Positions 6,893-12,488 of a DNA stretch of 12,488 nt are shown in pieces. Position 1 is the first letter of the stretch; each line of letters begins with the position of its first letter. The notes below the pieces were generated by a model that saw only the letters and a list, made by a program, of their open reading frames with translations, made no database searches and was not told the origin of the DNA. Source of the DNA: an uncultured Sutterella sp. (lineage in GTDB: Bacteria; Pseudomonadota; Gammaproteobacteria; Burkholderiales; Burkholderiaceae_F). The stretch is from the NCBI GenBank assembly GCA_902463725.1, contig CABQGK010000019.1, forward strand, positions 1 to 12,488, read 5' to 3'. Position numbers and translations under genes: made by a program.

Positions 6893-7435
6893 TTAAGCGG
6901 AGGTTTCCTCTGAGGGAGCAGCTTCAGCAGGTTGTTTTTTTGCTTGAAGATCTGCTTGCATCTTGCGAGCTTTGCGTTCAATGGTCTGCAAAAGCCCGTT
7001 GCAAGCGTCAGTGCAAAGTTGGAACATAAGGTTGAAACCTTCGTTCAGGCCATAATAGGGGTCAGGTACCACAGCCTCATCATTGTCATTGGCATAGCGC
7101 ATAAGCAAATGAATTTTGTGCTTGAACTGCGGTGGCGCCTTCTGCTGAAGTTCAGCAAGGTTTTCCCAGTCCATCACCAAAATCAGGTCGCTCTTTTGGA
7201 AGTCCTCAGCAGTAATCTGCCGAGCATAGTGATCGGCGATGTTATAGCCGCGCTTACGACAGGTCAACTGTGCTCGCACATCAGGTTGTTGACCAACATG
7301 GTAAGCGCTGGTACCAGCGCTGTCGCTCGTAATTACGTCATCGAGTCCGGCCTCCACCACCATCTTATGGAAGATCGCTTCGGCCGTGGGGCTACGGCAG
7401 ATGTTGCCCGTGCAGACAAATAGAATATGGATCAC
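6893..7435 (-). CDS. Low-molecular-weight protein tyrosine phosphatase
   Basis: Cytoplasmic phosphatase of 180 residues. The catalytic P-loop CTGNICRSPTA spans residues 8-18, with nucleophile Cys8 and phosphate-binding Arg14. The general acid is Asp125 in the conserved DPYYG motif. These define the LMW-PTP family, which removes phosphate from protein tyrosines and, in some members, from small substrates. The catalytic domain ends near residue 157; beyond it is a charged, alanine- and glutamate-rich tail of about 23 residues (RKMQADLQAKKQ..., ending EETSA) that makes the protein longer than the usual 145-165 residues. The start is GTG, with a weak GGAA seven bases upstream. It is not next to capsule or exopolysaccharide genes, so a Wzb-type role is unsupported. 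It lies upstream of iscR and downstream of uvrB; the physiological substrate cannot be told. Confidence 0.93.
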   Translation of the reverse strand: MIHILFVCTGNICRSPTAEAIFHKMVVEAGLDDVITSDSAGTSAYHVGQQPDVRAQLTCRKRGYNIADHYARQITAEDFQKSDLILVMDWENLAELQQKAPPQFKHKIHLLMRYANDNDEAVVPDPYYGLNEGFNLMFQLCTDACNGLLQTIERKARKMQADLQAKKQPAEAAPSEETSA

Positions 7436-7477
7436 TTTGGGTTCCGTTGGAGACTGGCTCTTGCAATATCGGGGCCC

Positions 7478-7493
7478 GTCCCCTTAGGGGGAC
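7478..7493 (-). other. Stem-loop between uvrB and phosphatase gene
   Basis: A perfect 6-bp stem GTCCCC/GGGGAC with a four-base loop lies in the 139-base gap after uvrB, about 43 bases before the phosphatase start. No T-tract follows in the minus direction, so it is not an evident terminator. A processing or stability role is possible but unproven. Confidence 0.3.
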
Positions 7494-7574
7494 ATTCTGC
7501 CCACCGTCAATATCGTACTCCACCTCAGACTTAATGCCTAGAGGTTTTTTATCACATCGGTTCAATATTGTACG

Positions 7575-9623
7575 TCAACTACGGGGTGATGCACCAAACG
7601 CTTTTTCTCGTAGCGCCATCAACTCTTCGCGAAGTTTAGCGGCTTTTTCAAAGTCCAAATTCCGGGCATGTTCTAGCATCTGAGCTTCCAAAGCCTTCAA
7701 GTGCTTGGCCAAGGACTTCTCTTGAATCCACCCGCCCTGCTCAATCATGTCAGCCTCGGTCTGAACGCTGCCCACCTCAGGTTTAACGTCCTCCCCACGA
7801 TAGACACCATCGATGATATCGCGCACTTCTTTTTTAATGCCCTTGGGGGTAATGCCATGCTCGAGATTGAACGCTTCTTGTTTAGCTCGGCGGCGCTCCG
7901 TCTCGCCAATGGCGAGTTTCATAGAGTCCGTCATACGATCTGCATACAAAATGGCACGCCCATGGAGATTACGTGCAGCACGTCCGATCGTTTGGATAAG
8001 AGAGCGCGTACTACGCAAGAAACCTTCTTTATCCGCGTCCAAGATAGCCACAAGCGAGACTTCGGGAATATCCAATCCTTCACGCAGAAGGTTGATACCA
8101 ACAAGCACATCAAAAAGGCCCTGACGAAGATCTCGAATAATCTCCACGCGCTCGACGGTATCAATATCCGAATGCAAATACCGCACGCGCACCCCATGCT
8201 CGCCAAGAAAGTCTGTGAGATCCTCGCTCATCCGCTTGGTCAGCGTTGTCACTAGTACGCGCTCACCACGCGCCACGACTTCATGGATTTCGCTAAGCAG
8301 ATCGTCAACCTGCGTGGTAGCTGGGCGAACCTCAACCTTGGGATCGACGAGTCCCGTAGGTCGCACGACTTGCTCGACCACTTCATTGTGGCTCTTGTCA
8401 AGTTCATACTGCGCAGGTGTCGCTGAGACAAAAATAGATCGCCGCATCTTACGTTCAAATTCATCAAAGCGTAACGGCCGGTTGTCGAGCGCACTCGGCA
8501 GGCGGAACCCATAATTGACAAGGGTCTCCTTACGAGCACGGTCCCCGCGATACATGCCCCCGAGCTGTCCCATCATGACATGGCTCTCGTCAAAAAACAT
8601 GAGGCAGTCCGCTGGCAGATAGTCGATCAGACAGGGAGGCGCCTCTCCCGGAGCCAAGCCCGTCAGATGGCGCGAATAGTTTTCGATGCCTTTACAGAAG
8701 CCCACCTGATCAAGCATCTCCAAGTCGAACTGCGTACGCTGCTGTAAGCGCTGCGCTTCCACTAGGCGTCCATCGGCCGTGAGCTCATCGAGTCGCTCCT
8801 TCAACTCTGCTTTGATGCTAGTGATTGCGCGAACAATTTCATCGCGCGGCGTCACGTAGTGGCTCGCTGGGTAAACGACAAATCGCGTGATCTTCTGTTG
8901 TATGCGGCCTGTGAGGGGGTCAAACAGCAAAATCGTGTCGATTTCGTCATCAAAAAGCTCGATGCGCACAGCACTTTCCGCATGCTCTGCGGGAAACACA
9001 TCAATCGTATCGCCACGCACACGGAACGTTCCACGCACAAACTCCATGTCGGTACGCTTGTATTGCATGCGCACCAGTTGCCCAATCAAATCGCGCTGTG
9101 TACGTCGATCGCCTTGTCGCAGGATGCAACGCATCTCCGTGTAGCTCTCTGGCTTGCCAATGCCATAGATCGCAGAAACCGTCGCCACAATAATCGTGTC
9201 TCGACGCTCAAGAATCGACTTCGTCGCCGCGAGCCGCATCTGCTCAATGTGTTCATTGACATCAGCGTCCTTTTCAATGAAAAGGTCACGCGCCGGCACA
9301 TACGCCTCTGGTTGATAGAAATCGTAGTAAGAAACGAAGTACTCTACCGCGTTCTCAGGAAAGAACTCACGCATTTCTGAGTAAGTCTGCGCGGCGAGCG
9401 TCTTATTCGGCGCCATGATGATGGCTGGCACACCCATTCGAGCAATGACATTGGCCATCGTATAGGTCTTCCCTGACCCCGTCACCCCCAGCAAAGTTTG
9501 AGCCATCAACCCATCTTCAAGCCCTTCACAGAGTCGTTCAATTGCAACGGGCTGGTCGCCTGCAGGCGGAAAGGGTTGGTGTAACACATAAGGGGAATTG
9601 GGATAAGTAACGATCTGAGCCAC
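7575..9623 (-). CDS. uvrB: UvrB, excinuclease ABC subunit B
   Basis: Damage-verification subunit of nucleotide excision repair: handed to lesions by UvrA, it locally opens DNA and recruits UvrC for dual incision. From the chosen start the protein has 682 residues, versus 673 in Escherichia coli. Visible features are Walker A GVTGSGKT (residues 46-53), the padlock hairpin region YYDFYQPEAYVPARD, VATVSAIYGIG, the DEAD-like MFFDESHVMM, helicase motif VI QTIGRAARN, and a C-terminal UVR domain (EAQMLEHARNLDFEKAAKLREE) that contacts UvrC. The frame is open 15 codons further to a TTG at 9668. The GTG at 9623 is preferred because GGAG lies nine bases upstream and because conserved sequence (AQIVTYPNSPYVLH) begins there. 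I see no LexA-type box upstream. It is divergent from the aminotransferase gene. Confidence 0.96.
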   Translation of the reverse strand: MAQIVTYPNSPYVLHQPFPPAGDQPVAIERLCEGLEDGLMAQTLLGVTGSGKTYTMANVIARMGVPAIIMAPNKTLAAQTYSEMREFFPENAVEYFVSYYDFYQPEAYVPARDLFIEKDADVNEHIEQMRLAATKSILERRDTIIVATVSAIYGIGKPESYTEMRCILRQGDRRTQRDLIGQLVRMQYKRTDMEFVRGTFRVRGDTIDVFPAEHAESAVRIELFDDEIDTILLFDPLTGRIQQKITRFVVYPASHYVTPRDEIVRAITSIKAELKERLDELTADGRLVEAQRLQQRTQFDLEMLDQVGFCKGIENYSRHLTGLAPGEAPPCLIDYLPADCLMFFDESHVMMGQLGGMYRGDRARKETLVNYGFRLPSALDNRPLRFDEFERKMRRSIFVSATPAQYELDKSHNEVVEQVVRPTGLVDPKVEVRPATTQVDDLLSEIHEVVARGERVLVTTLTKRMSEDLTDFLGEHGVRVRYLHSDIDTVERVEIIRDLRQGLFDVLVGINLLREGLDIPEVSLVAILDADKEGFLRSTRSLIQTIGRAARNLHGRAILYADRMTDSMKLAIGETERRRAKQEAFNLEHGITPKGIKKEVRDIIDGVYRGEDVKPEVGSVQTEADMIEQGGWIQEKSLAKHLKALEAQMLEHARNLDFEKAAKLREELMALREKAFGASPRS

Positions 9624-9832
9624 GTGAGGAATCTCCACAAATGGGCAACTAGGATTAGTGCAGAGCAAGTAGCGGTGAAATGAAAAAGTTTACTCCATCC
9701 ACTCTCATAGAAAGCGGCGTTCAACGTATCGGGTTGATTACCTAGAGGCATGAAAAAGCGCGAAGTACCCGCGAAATCGCTACGCATGGGCGCTATAGTT
9801 AATAAACCACGGAAACATGAGGGTATACAACA

Positions 9833-11026
9833 ATGACTCAATCCCTATTCTCTTCATTGCAAGCGCTCCCCGATGATCCCATCCTTGGGCTTAATGAGGA
9901 GTTCAAAAAAGACCCGCGTCCGAACAAAGTGAATCTCGGTGTCGGGGTCTACCTCACCGAAGAAGGCAAGCTCCCCCTATTGAAAACAGTCGAAACAGCC
10001 GAGCAGCGACTGGTTGCCCGCCAGACAACTCACGGCTATACGCCAATGTCTGGTAACCCTCTTTTCTGCGAAGCACTGCAACATTTAGTCTTTGGTGAAA
10101 GCGTGGCACGCACCGAAAAACGCATCGCAACAATCCAAACACTCGGAGGAACAGGGGCTTTGCGCCTCGGTGCCATGCTAGCTCACGAGGCACTAGGTGC
10201 GAGTGCTGGGATTGTCTCCAATCCCACCTGGGGAAACCATGTAAGTCTATTTGAACACGCTGGACTCGCCGTCTCCCGCTATCCGTACTATGACCCCGCT
10301 GGGCATGCGCTCAATCGCGACGCATTCTTCAGTGCGCTTGAAGCACTTGCCCCCAAAACCGTAGTGCTATTGCATGCCTGCTGTCACAATCCGACAGGGG
10401 TAGATCTCTCACACGAAGATTGGACACGAGTATTAGAGATTGTTCAAGAACGCCATCTCATTCCCTTCATGGATATGGCCTACCAGGGGCTGGGAAATGG
10501 CCTTGATGAGGACGCCTTTGCCCTGCGGCTATTTGCCAACGCAGGCGTTTCGCTCTTAGCCGCGACGAGCTGCTCAAAAAATTTCGGCCTCTACGGTGAA
10601 CGCACTGGTGCCCTACATGTCGTCACTGGCTCGAGTCAAGAAGCCGCGGTCATAGAATCCATTCTTAAATCGACGGTCCGCAAGGAATACTCCAACCCAC
10701 CCGCTCACGGCGGTCAAATTGTGGCGGAGATCCTCACAAATCCCGAACTCTCTGCTGCATGGCGCGCAGAGGTTCTCGAAATGCGTACACGTGTACGTAG
10801 CATGCGAGAAGCGCTCGCTAAGGCAGGTAAAGACGCAGGGATCAATCTAGACTTCGTCGTTGACCAGCAAGGTATGTTCTCATTCACCGGACTGAAAGCC
10901 GAACAGATGGAGAAACTGCGCCAAGACTATGCTGTCTACGGCATTAACAACGGCCGCATCTGCATTGCTGGTCTGAATCACAGCAATGTCTCCTATGTCG
11001 CAGAATCCTTGGCTAAAGTGCTCTAG
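9833..11026 (+). CDS. tyrB: Aromatic amino acid / aspartate aminotransferase
   Basis: Class I fold-type PLP aminotransferase of 397 residues, the usual size of AspC/TyrB enzymes, which exchange amino groups between aspartate or aromatic amino acids and 2-oxoglutarate. Landmarks are NLGVGVY (34-40), Trp133 that stacks on the cofactor, HACCHNPTGVD (181-191, Asn186), Asp214 that pairs with the pyridine nitrogen, and the Schiff-base Lys249 in SCSKNFGLYGERTG. Arg283 (VRKEYSNPP) and Arg375 (GRICIAGLN) match the two substrate-carboxylate arginines of the subfamily. The C-terminal GRICIAGLN and MFSFTGL segments resemble TyrB more than AspC, so the tyrB name is a moderate-confidence choice; specificity cannot be read from sequence alone. 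The ATG has GAGG ten bases upstream. It is monocistronic and divergent from uvrB. Confidence 0.93.
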   Translation: MTQSLFSSLQALPDDPILGLNEEFKKDPRPNKVNLGVGVYLTEEGKLPLLKTVETAEQRLVARQTTHGYTPMSGNPLFCEALQHLVFGESVARTEKRIATIQTLGGTGALRLGAMLAHEALGASAGIVSNPTWGNHVSLFEHAGLAVSRYPYYDPAGHALNRDAFFSALEALAPKTVVLLHACCHNPTGVDLSHEDWTRVLEIVQERHLIPFMDMAYQGLGNGLDEDAFALRLFANAGVSLLAATSCSKNFGLYGERTGALHVVTGSSQEAAVIESILKSTVRKEYSNPPAHGGQIVAEILTNPELSAAWRAEVLEMRTRVRSMREALAKAGKDAGINLDFVVDQQGMFSFTGLKAEQMEKLRQDYAVYGINNGRICIAGLNHSNVSYVAESLAKVL

Positions 11027-11060
11027 CATACCTTTTTTTTGGGATGCGACAAAAGAGCCC

Positions 11061-11089
11061 TTGCACGAATGAAATTTTCAGTATACACT
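11061..11089 (+). promoter_or_regulatory. Promoter of the tRNA-Asn genes
   Basis: TTGCAC (-35, 11061-11066) and TACACT (-10, 11084-11089) are separated by exactly 17 bases, giving a predicted start near 11096, a few bases before the first tRNA. The match to the sigma-70 consensus and the position support the call. No comparable promoter is seen in the short spacer before the second tRNA, so both are probably transcribed together. Confidence 0.65.
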
Positions 11090-11102
11090 TAGCATCCTTG
11101 AT

Positions 11103-11178
11103 TCCCCGATAGCTCAGTCGGTAGAGCGACGGACTGTTAATCCGCAGGTCGCTGGTTCGAGCCCAGCTCGGGGAGCCA
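11103..11178 (+). tRNA. tRNA-Asn (anticodon GTT), copy 1
   Basis: A 76-base cloverleaf. The acceptor stem TCCCCGA pairs with TCGGGGA, followed by G and an encoded CCA. The D-arm contains AGCTCAGTCGGTAGAGC. The anticodon stem CGGA/TCCG carries the seven-base loop CTGTTAA with anticodon GTT. The T-arm contains GGTTCGAGCC. It decodes AAC and AAU as asparagine and is identical to the copy 125 bases downstream. Confidence 0.97.
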
Positions 11179-11227
11179 AGCCAGTTTTACGGACGTCGTC
11201 ACACCGACATGGACGGCTTCCTTTGAT

Positions 11228-11303
11228 TCCCCGATAGCTCAGTCGGTAGAGCGACGGACTGTTAATCCGCAGGTCGCTGGTTCGAGCCCAGCTCGGGGAG
11301 CCA
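11228..11303 (+). tRNA. tRNA-Asn (anticodon GTT), copy 2
   Basis: Base-for-base identical to the first copy (76 bases, GTT anticodon, encoded CCA). It is followed after nine bases by a strong intrinsic terminator, which marks the end of the two-tRNA transcript. The spacer between the copies is about 49 bases and holds no promoter that I can support. Confidence 0.97.
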
Positions 11304-11312
11304 AAATATTTG

Positions 11313-11342
11313 AAGGTCAGCCTATTTGGCTGACCTTTTTTT
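11313..11342 (+). terminator. Intrinsic terminator of the tRNA-Asn transcript
   Basis: A perfect 10-bp stem (AAGGTCAGCC/GGCTGACCTT) with loop TATTT runs directly into a T-tract (TTTTTTT, 11336-11342). It is a textbook rho-independent terminator on the plus strand, immediately after the second tRNA. Confidence 0.93.
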
Positions 11343-11512
11343 ATATCAAAAAATATCAATAATGCGGTACATTTTATTTGAATACCGCAGAAATAAGCCC
11401 TATTCAGCCTTTGGTTAGATAATTAAAAGAATAATTCATCGGAATAAAAATCGAAGAATCATTGCACTAAGCTTCGTGCATGAAGCACAACATCCTATTT
11501 TTAGGATAAAAA

Positions 11513-11557
11513 ATGAATTTCTTCCATTTTTTATTAGTATTTTCCCTAATCGCTTGA
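11513..11557 (+). CDS. Possible 14-residue hydrophobic, Phe-rich leader peptide
   Basis: An ATG-to-TGA frame encodes MNFFHFLLVFSLIA, with four phenylalanines in 14 residues. AGGA (11503-11506) is placed six bases before the ATG, a good ribosome-binding arrangement. That AGGA lies in the right arm of the ATCCTA/TAGGAT hairpin, and the ATG lies in the AAAAAATG/CATTTTTT hairpin, so translation could be structurally gated. Overlapping small hairpins follow the stop. The arrangement recalls attenuation leaders, but no amino-acid gene lies downstream and I see no promoter in front. In A+T-rich DNA short Phe/Leu-rich frames arise easily, so this is a low-confidence call. Confidence 0.15.
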   Translation: MNFFHFLLVFSLIA

Positions 11558-11584
11558 GCGAATTGCGTTTAACGCTCCTATAAT
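11554..11584 (+). promoter_or_regulatory. Candidate promoter of the IstA-like HTH gene
   Basis: A perfect TATAAT lies at 11579-11584. The best -35 is TTGAGC at 11554-11559, with a long 19-base spacer; nothing better is found at 17 bases. A start near 11591 would give a leader of about 170 bases before the ATG at 11761. The weak -35 suggests need of an activator or low basal activity. Confidence 0.4.
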
Positions 11585-11601
11585 TTATTTGTTCAAATAA
11601 A
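11584..11601. promoter_or_regulatory. Perfect 18-base palindrome at the predicted start site, candidate operator
   Basis: TTTATTTGTTCAAATAAA has perfect 8-bp arms around a two-base centre. It begins at the last base of the TATAAT box and spans the predicted transcription start, a classic repressor position. The half-site TTTATTTG recurs once at 11373-11380. The neighbouring HTH protein is an obvious candidate ligand (autoregulation), but nothing in the sequence proves it. Confidence 0.4.
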
Positions 11602-11760
11602 AGGCGTCTGTAGCTATGCCTACAGTGAGATTGGGGCTACACTAGTGATGAGCGCACTGAAGATTAAACTGACGTACGTGTAAGCACCAAACTTATGAAC
11701 ATCTCAGGGCTTCCTGCTTCGAGGACCGCTCGCTCCCTGACACACCTTGTAAGGAACGCC

Positions 11761-12216
11761 ATGTTAACGCTAAAACAAATCCGCCGAATCAAATATCTAA
11801 AGTCCAAAGGCATGTCTATGCGTAACGTTGCGCGTGATCTAGAGATTCATCGCTCAACCGTTAAGCGCTACTGGGACTTGGATGACCCCATTAATGTATC
11901 CGTGCTGTTACCCCGACGAGCTTCCGTGCTCGATGAGTACGCGGACGTTATTCACGAACTTTTCCTAAAGTATCGCAAGAGTTCGGTCGTCTACGAAATT
12001 TTGCAGTCTGAGTATGGCGTTCAGGTTTCCCTACGCCGTCTGCAGATGTATGTCAAACCGCTCAGGGATCGCCTACGTGCACGCCAAGCAACAATGGATC
12101 GCGAAGCCGAACTAGATGACTTAAAAGAATTTACTCGCAGCCCCAAACGCCGTACGCGCCGCTCCCTAGTATCCGTCTTTCCACCACTCGTTCCTGATCC
12201 CCCTACACGCAAGTGA
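11761..12216 (+). CDS. Orphan IS21/IstA-like helix-turn-helix protein
   Basis: Protein of 151 residues. Residues 1-40 (MLTLKQIRRIKYLKSKGMSM..., then RNVARDLEIHRSTVKRYW) match the N-terminal helix-turn-helix of IS21-family IstA transposases, with the recognition helix near 30-38. Residues about 55-103 (SVLDEYADVIHELFLKY, then YEILQSEYGVQVSLRRLQMYVKPLR) resemble the second DNA-binding segment that follows in IstA. The DDE integrase core of the roughly 500-residue transposases is absent; instead there is a basic patch (SPKRRTRRS, 127-135) and a proline-rich end. The start at 11761 is chosen because AAGGA lies five bases upstream; the frame is open to an ATG at 11695 with no ribosome-binding site. 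The gene has its own terminator, and no istB or further transposase sequence follows. It is either a truncated remnant or a domesticated DNA-binding regulator. Confidence 0.7.
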   Translation: MLTLKQIRRIKYLKSKGMSMRNVARDLEIHRSTVKRYWDLDDPINVSVLLPRRASVLDEYADVIHELFLKYRKSSVVYEILQSEYGVQVSLRRLQMYVKPLRDRLRARQATMDREAELDDLKEFTRSPKRRTRRSLVSVFPPLVPDPPTRK

Positions 12217-12286
12217 GCAAGAGCGCAGCGCGCGGTGAAAGCCTCTAACGTGCTCTCTTAACTAACGCGAAATTCGTTGCGACTTC

Positions 12287-12319
12287 AAGGCCCTTCAGCA
12301 TACTGAGGGGCTTTCGTTT
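12287..12319 (+). terminator. Intrinsic terminator of the HTH gene
   Basis: AAGGCCCTTCAG pairs with CTGAGGGGCTTT across a four-base loop: 12 base pairs including two G-U pairs. It is followed by TCGTTT on the plus strand. It lies 70 bases after the HTH gene stop and faces the opposing rRNA operon terminator. Confidence 0.75.
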
Positions 12320-12394
12320 AGCGAGTAGCACACCCGCTCACTTTCGAGCTGCTTTGAGGGGGGCGCACCCGCCATCTCCACACGCAACGCACAT

Positions 12395-12432
12395 AAAAGG
12401 AAACCCCGCTACCAACACATGGTAACGGGGTT
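12395..12432 (-). terminator. Terminator of the rRNA operon
   Basis: Read on the minus strand, AACCCCGTTACCA pairs with TGGTAGCGGGGTT over 13 positions (one G-U pair) around the loop TGTGT, then TCCTTTT. It begins about 12 bases after the 3' end of the 5S gene, the expected place for an rrn operon terminator. Confidence 0.88.
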
Positions 12433-12443
12433 CTCAATTTTAA

Positions 12444-12488
12444 AGCCCGGCAATGTCCTACTTTCACTGGAAATACAACCAACTATCA
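12444..12488 (-). rRNA. rrf: 5S rRNA, 3' end (partial)
   Basis: The minus strand carries the conserved 3' part of bacterial 5S rRNA, including GTGAAAGTAGGACATTGCCG followed by GGCT at the 3' end. The remaining roughly 70 bases of the gene, and presumably the 23S and 16S genes, lie beyond the right edge. The exact 3' end is uncertain by one or two bases. The hairpin terminator just downstream supports the orientation. Confidence 0.9.

Larger units (their letters stand above)
11098..11304 (+). repeat. 82-base exact tandem direct repeat (tRNA-Asn units)
   Basis: Positions 11098-11179 and 11223-11304 are identical over 82 bases, covering each tRNA plus five bases before and one after, with a 125-base period. 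This indicates a tandem duplication with the spacer diverging or being replaced. Such a repeat can support copy-number change by recombination. Confidence 0.9.
11343..11760. other. A+T-rich non-coding stretch with multiple inverted repeats
   Basis: No gene of normal size is seen here. The first ~250 bases are visibly richer in A+T than the flanking genes and hold several inverted repeats. They are TGCGGTA/TACCGCA (11363-11389, 13-base loop), the near-palindrome GCTTCGTGCATGAAGC (11471-11486), ATCCTA/TAGGAT around TTTT (11492-11507), AAAAAATG/CATTTTTT (11508-11532), TCGCT/AGCGA (11550-11561), GCGTT-t-AACGC (11565-11575), the perfect palindrome at 11584-11601, and CTGTAG/CTACAG (near 11612-11629). 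A TATAAT box at 11579-11584 suggests that the later part is the untranslated leader of the HTH gene. The 14-codon frame at 11513-11557 is annotated separately. Confidence 0.6.

Noticed and set aside
7517..7550. ACCTC/GAGGT inverted repeat followed by TTTTTT on the plus strand, as a terminator
   Set aside because: Only five base pairs with a long loop, and the T-run is on the plus strand where no gene reads into it; it does not serve uvrB on the minus strand.
7701..8255. 184-codon open frame on the plus strand opposite uvrB
   Set aside because: It is fully contained within uvrB, whose motifs are intact; the encoded peptide has no recognisable family and no plausible start context.
9624..9760. 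LexA/SOS box upstream of uvrB
   Set aside because: uvrB is SOS-regulated in some bacteria, but no CTGT-N8-ACAG-like dyad or convincing sigma-70 promoter was found in the minus-strand upstream region.
9780..9832. Possible promoter for the aminotransferase using TATAGT near 9793 or TATACA just before the start codon
   Set aside because: No acceptable -35 hexamer occurs at 16-18 bases for either, and the second lies inside the ribosome-binding region. A promoter must exist in 9624-9832 but I cannot place it.
11020..11047. GCATACC/GGGATGC inverted repeat flanking eight T residues after the aminotransferase stop, as a terminator
   Set aside because: The T-run is in the loop rather than after the stem, and the stem has a mismatch. 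It does not have the geometry of an intrinsic terminator.
11114..11359. 81-codon open frame on the minus strand containing repeated SPSLYRLSYRG-like and AGLEPATCGL-like peptides
   Set aside because: It is antisense to the two tRNA-Asn genes. Such peptides are well-known spurious translations of tRNA sequence, and the repeat in the peptide simply mirrors the duplicated tRNA.
11343..11694. CRISPR array or regular repeat array in the A+T-rich region
   Set aside because: The inverted repeats all differ in sequence and spacing; there is no repeated unit of 23-40 bases and no cas gene.

Overview
The window looks like a chromosomal segment of a betaproteobacterium of the order Burkholderiales. The basis is the protein sequences together with the gene order aromatic aminotransferase / uvrB / low-molecular-weight phosphatase / iscR-iscS-iscU-iscA-hscB-hscA-fdx-iscX, which I know from that group. 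Base composition is only moderately G+C-rich, which would suit a Sutterella/Parasutterella-like member better than Burkholderia or Bordetella; that placement is inference.

Layout. (1) Positions 1-799 (+): 3' part of an IS4/IS1634-type DDE transposase entering from the left edge. (2) 861-6654 (-): a complete ISC iron-sulfur cluster assembly locus in the canonical order. IscR represses the locus through two candidate sites that overlap its promoter. IscS supplies sulfur, IscU is the scaffold, IscA a carrier, HscB/HscA the chaperone pair that releases the cluster from IscU, Fdx the electron donor and IscX an IscS-binding modulator. Between iscA and hscB lies an unusually long gap holding a terminator-like hairpin, which may split the locus into an iscRSUA unit and an hscBA-fdx-iscX unit. 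(3) 6893-7435 (-): low-molecular-weight protein tyrosine phosphatase. (4) 7575-9623 (-): uvrB, nucleotide excision repair. (5) 9833-11026 (+): aromatic amino acid / aspartate aminotransferase, divergent from uvrB. (6) 11103-11303 (+): two identical tRNA-Asn(GTT) genes forming an exact tandem direct repeat, with a sigma-70-type promoter in front and a strong terminator behind. (7) 11343-11760: an A+T-rich stretch without an obvious gene but full of inverted repeats, including a perfect palindrome beside a TATAAT box. (8) 11761-12216 (+): a 151-residue protein with an IS21/IstA-like helix-turn-helix but no integrase core, closed by its own terminator. (9) 12395-12488 (-): the terminator and 3' end of a 5S rRNA gene, so an rRNA operon enters from the right edge, convergent with the HTH gene.

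Most of the window is conserved housekeeping DNA. The less ordinary parts are the 11.3-12.3 kb region (A+T-rich leader, palindrome and orphan IstA-like HTH protein between duplicated tRNAs and an rRNA operon), the iscA-hscB junction, and the tandem IscR-type sites. I see no CRISPR array, toxin-antitoxin pair, phage module or defence system.
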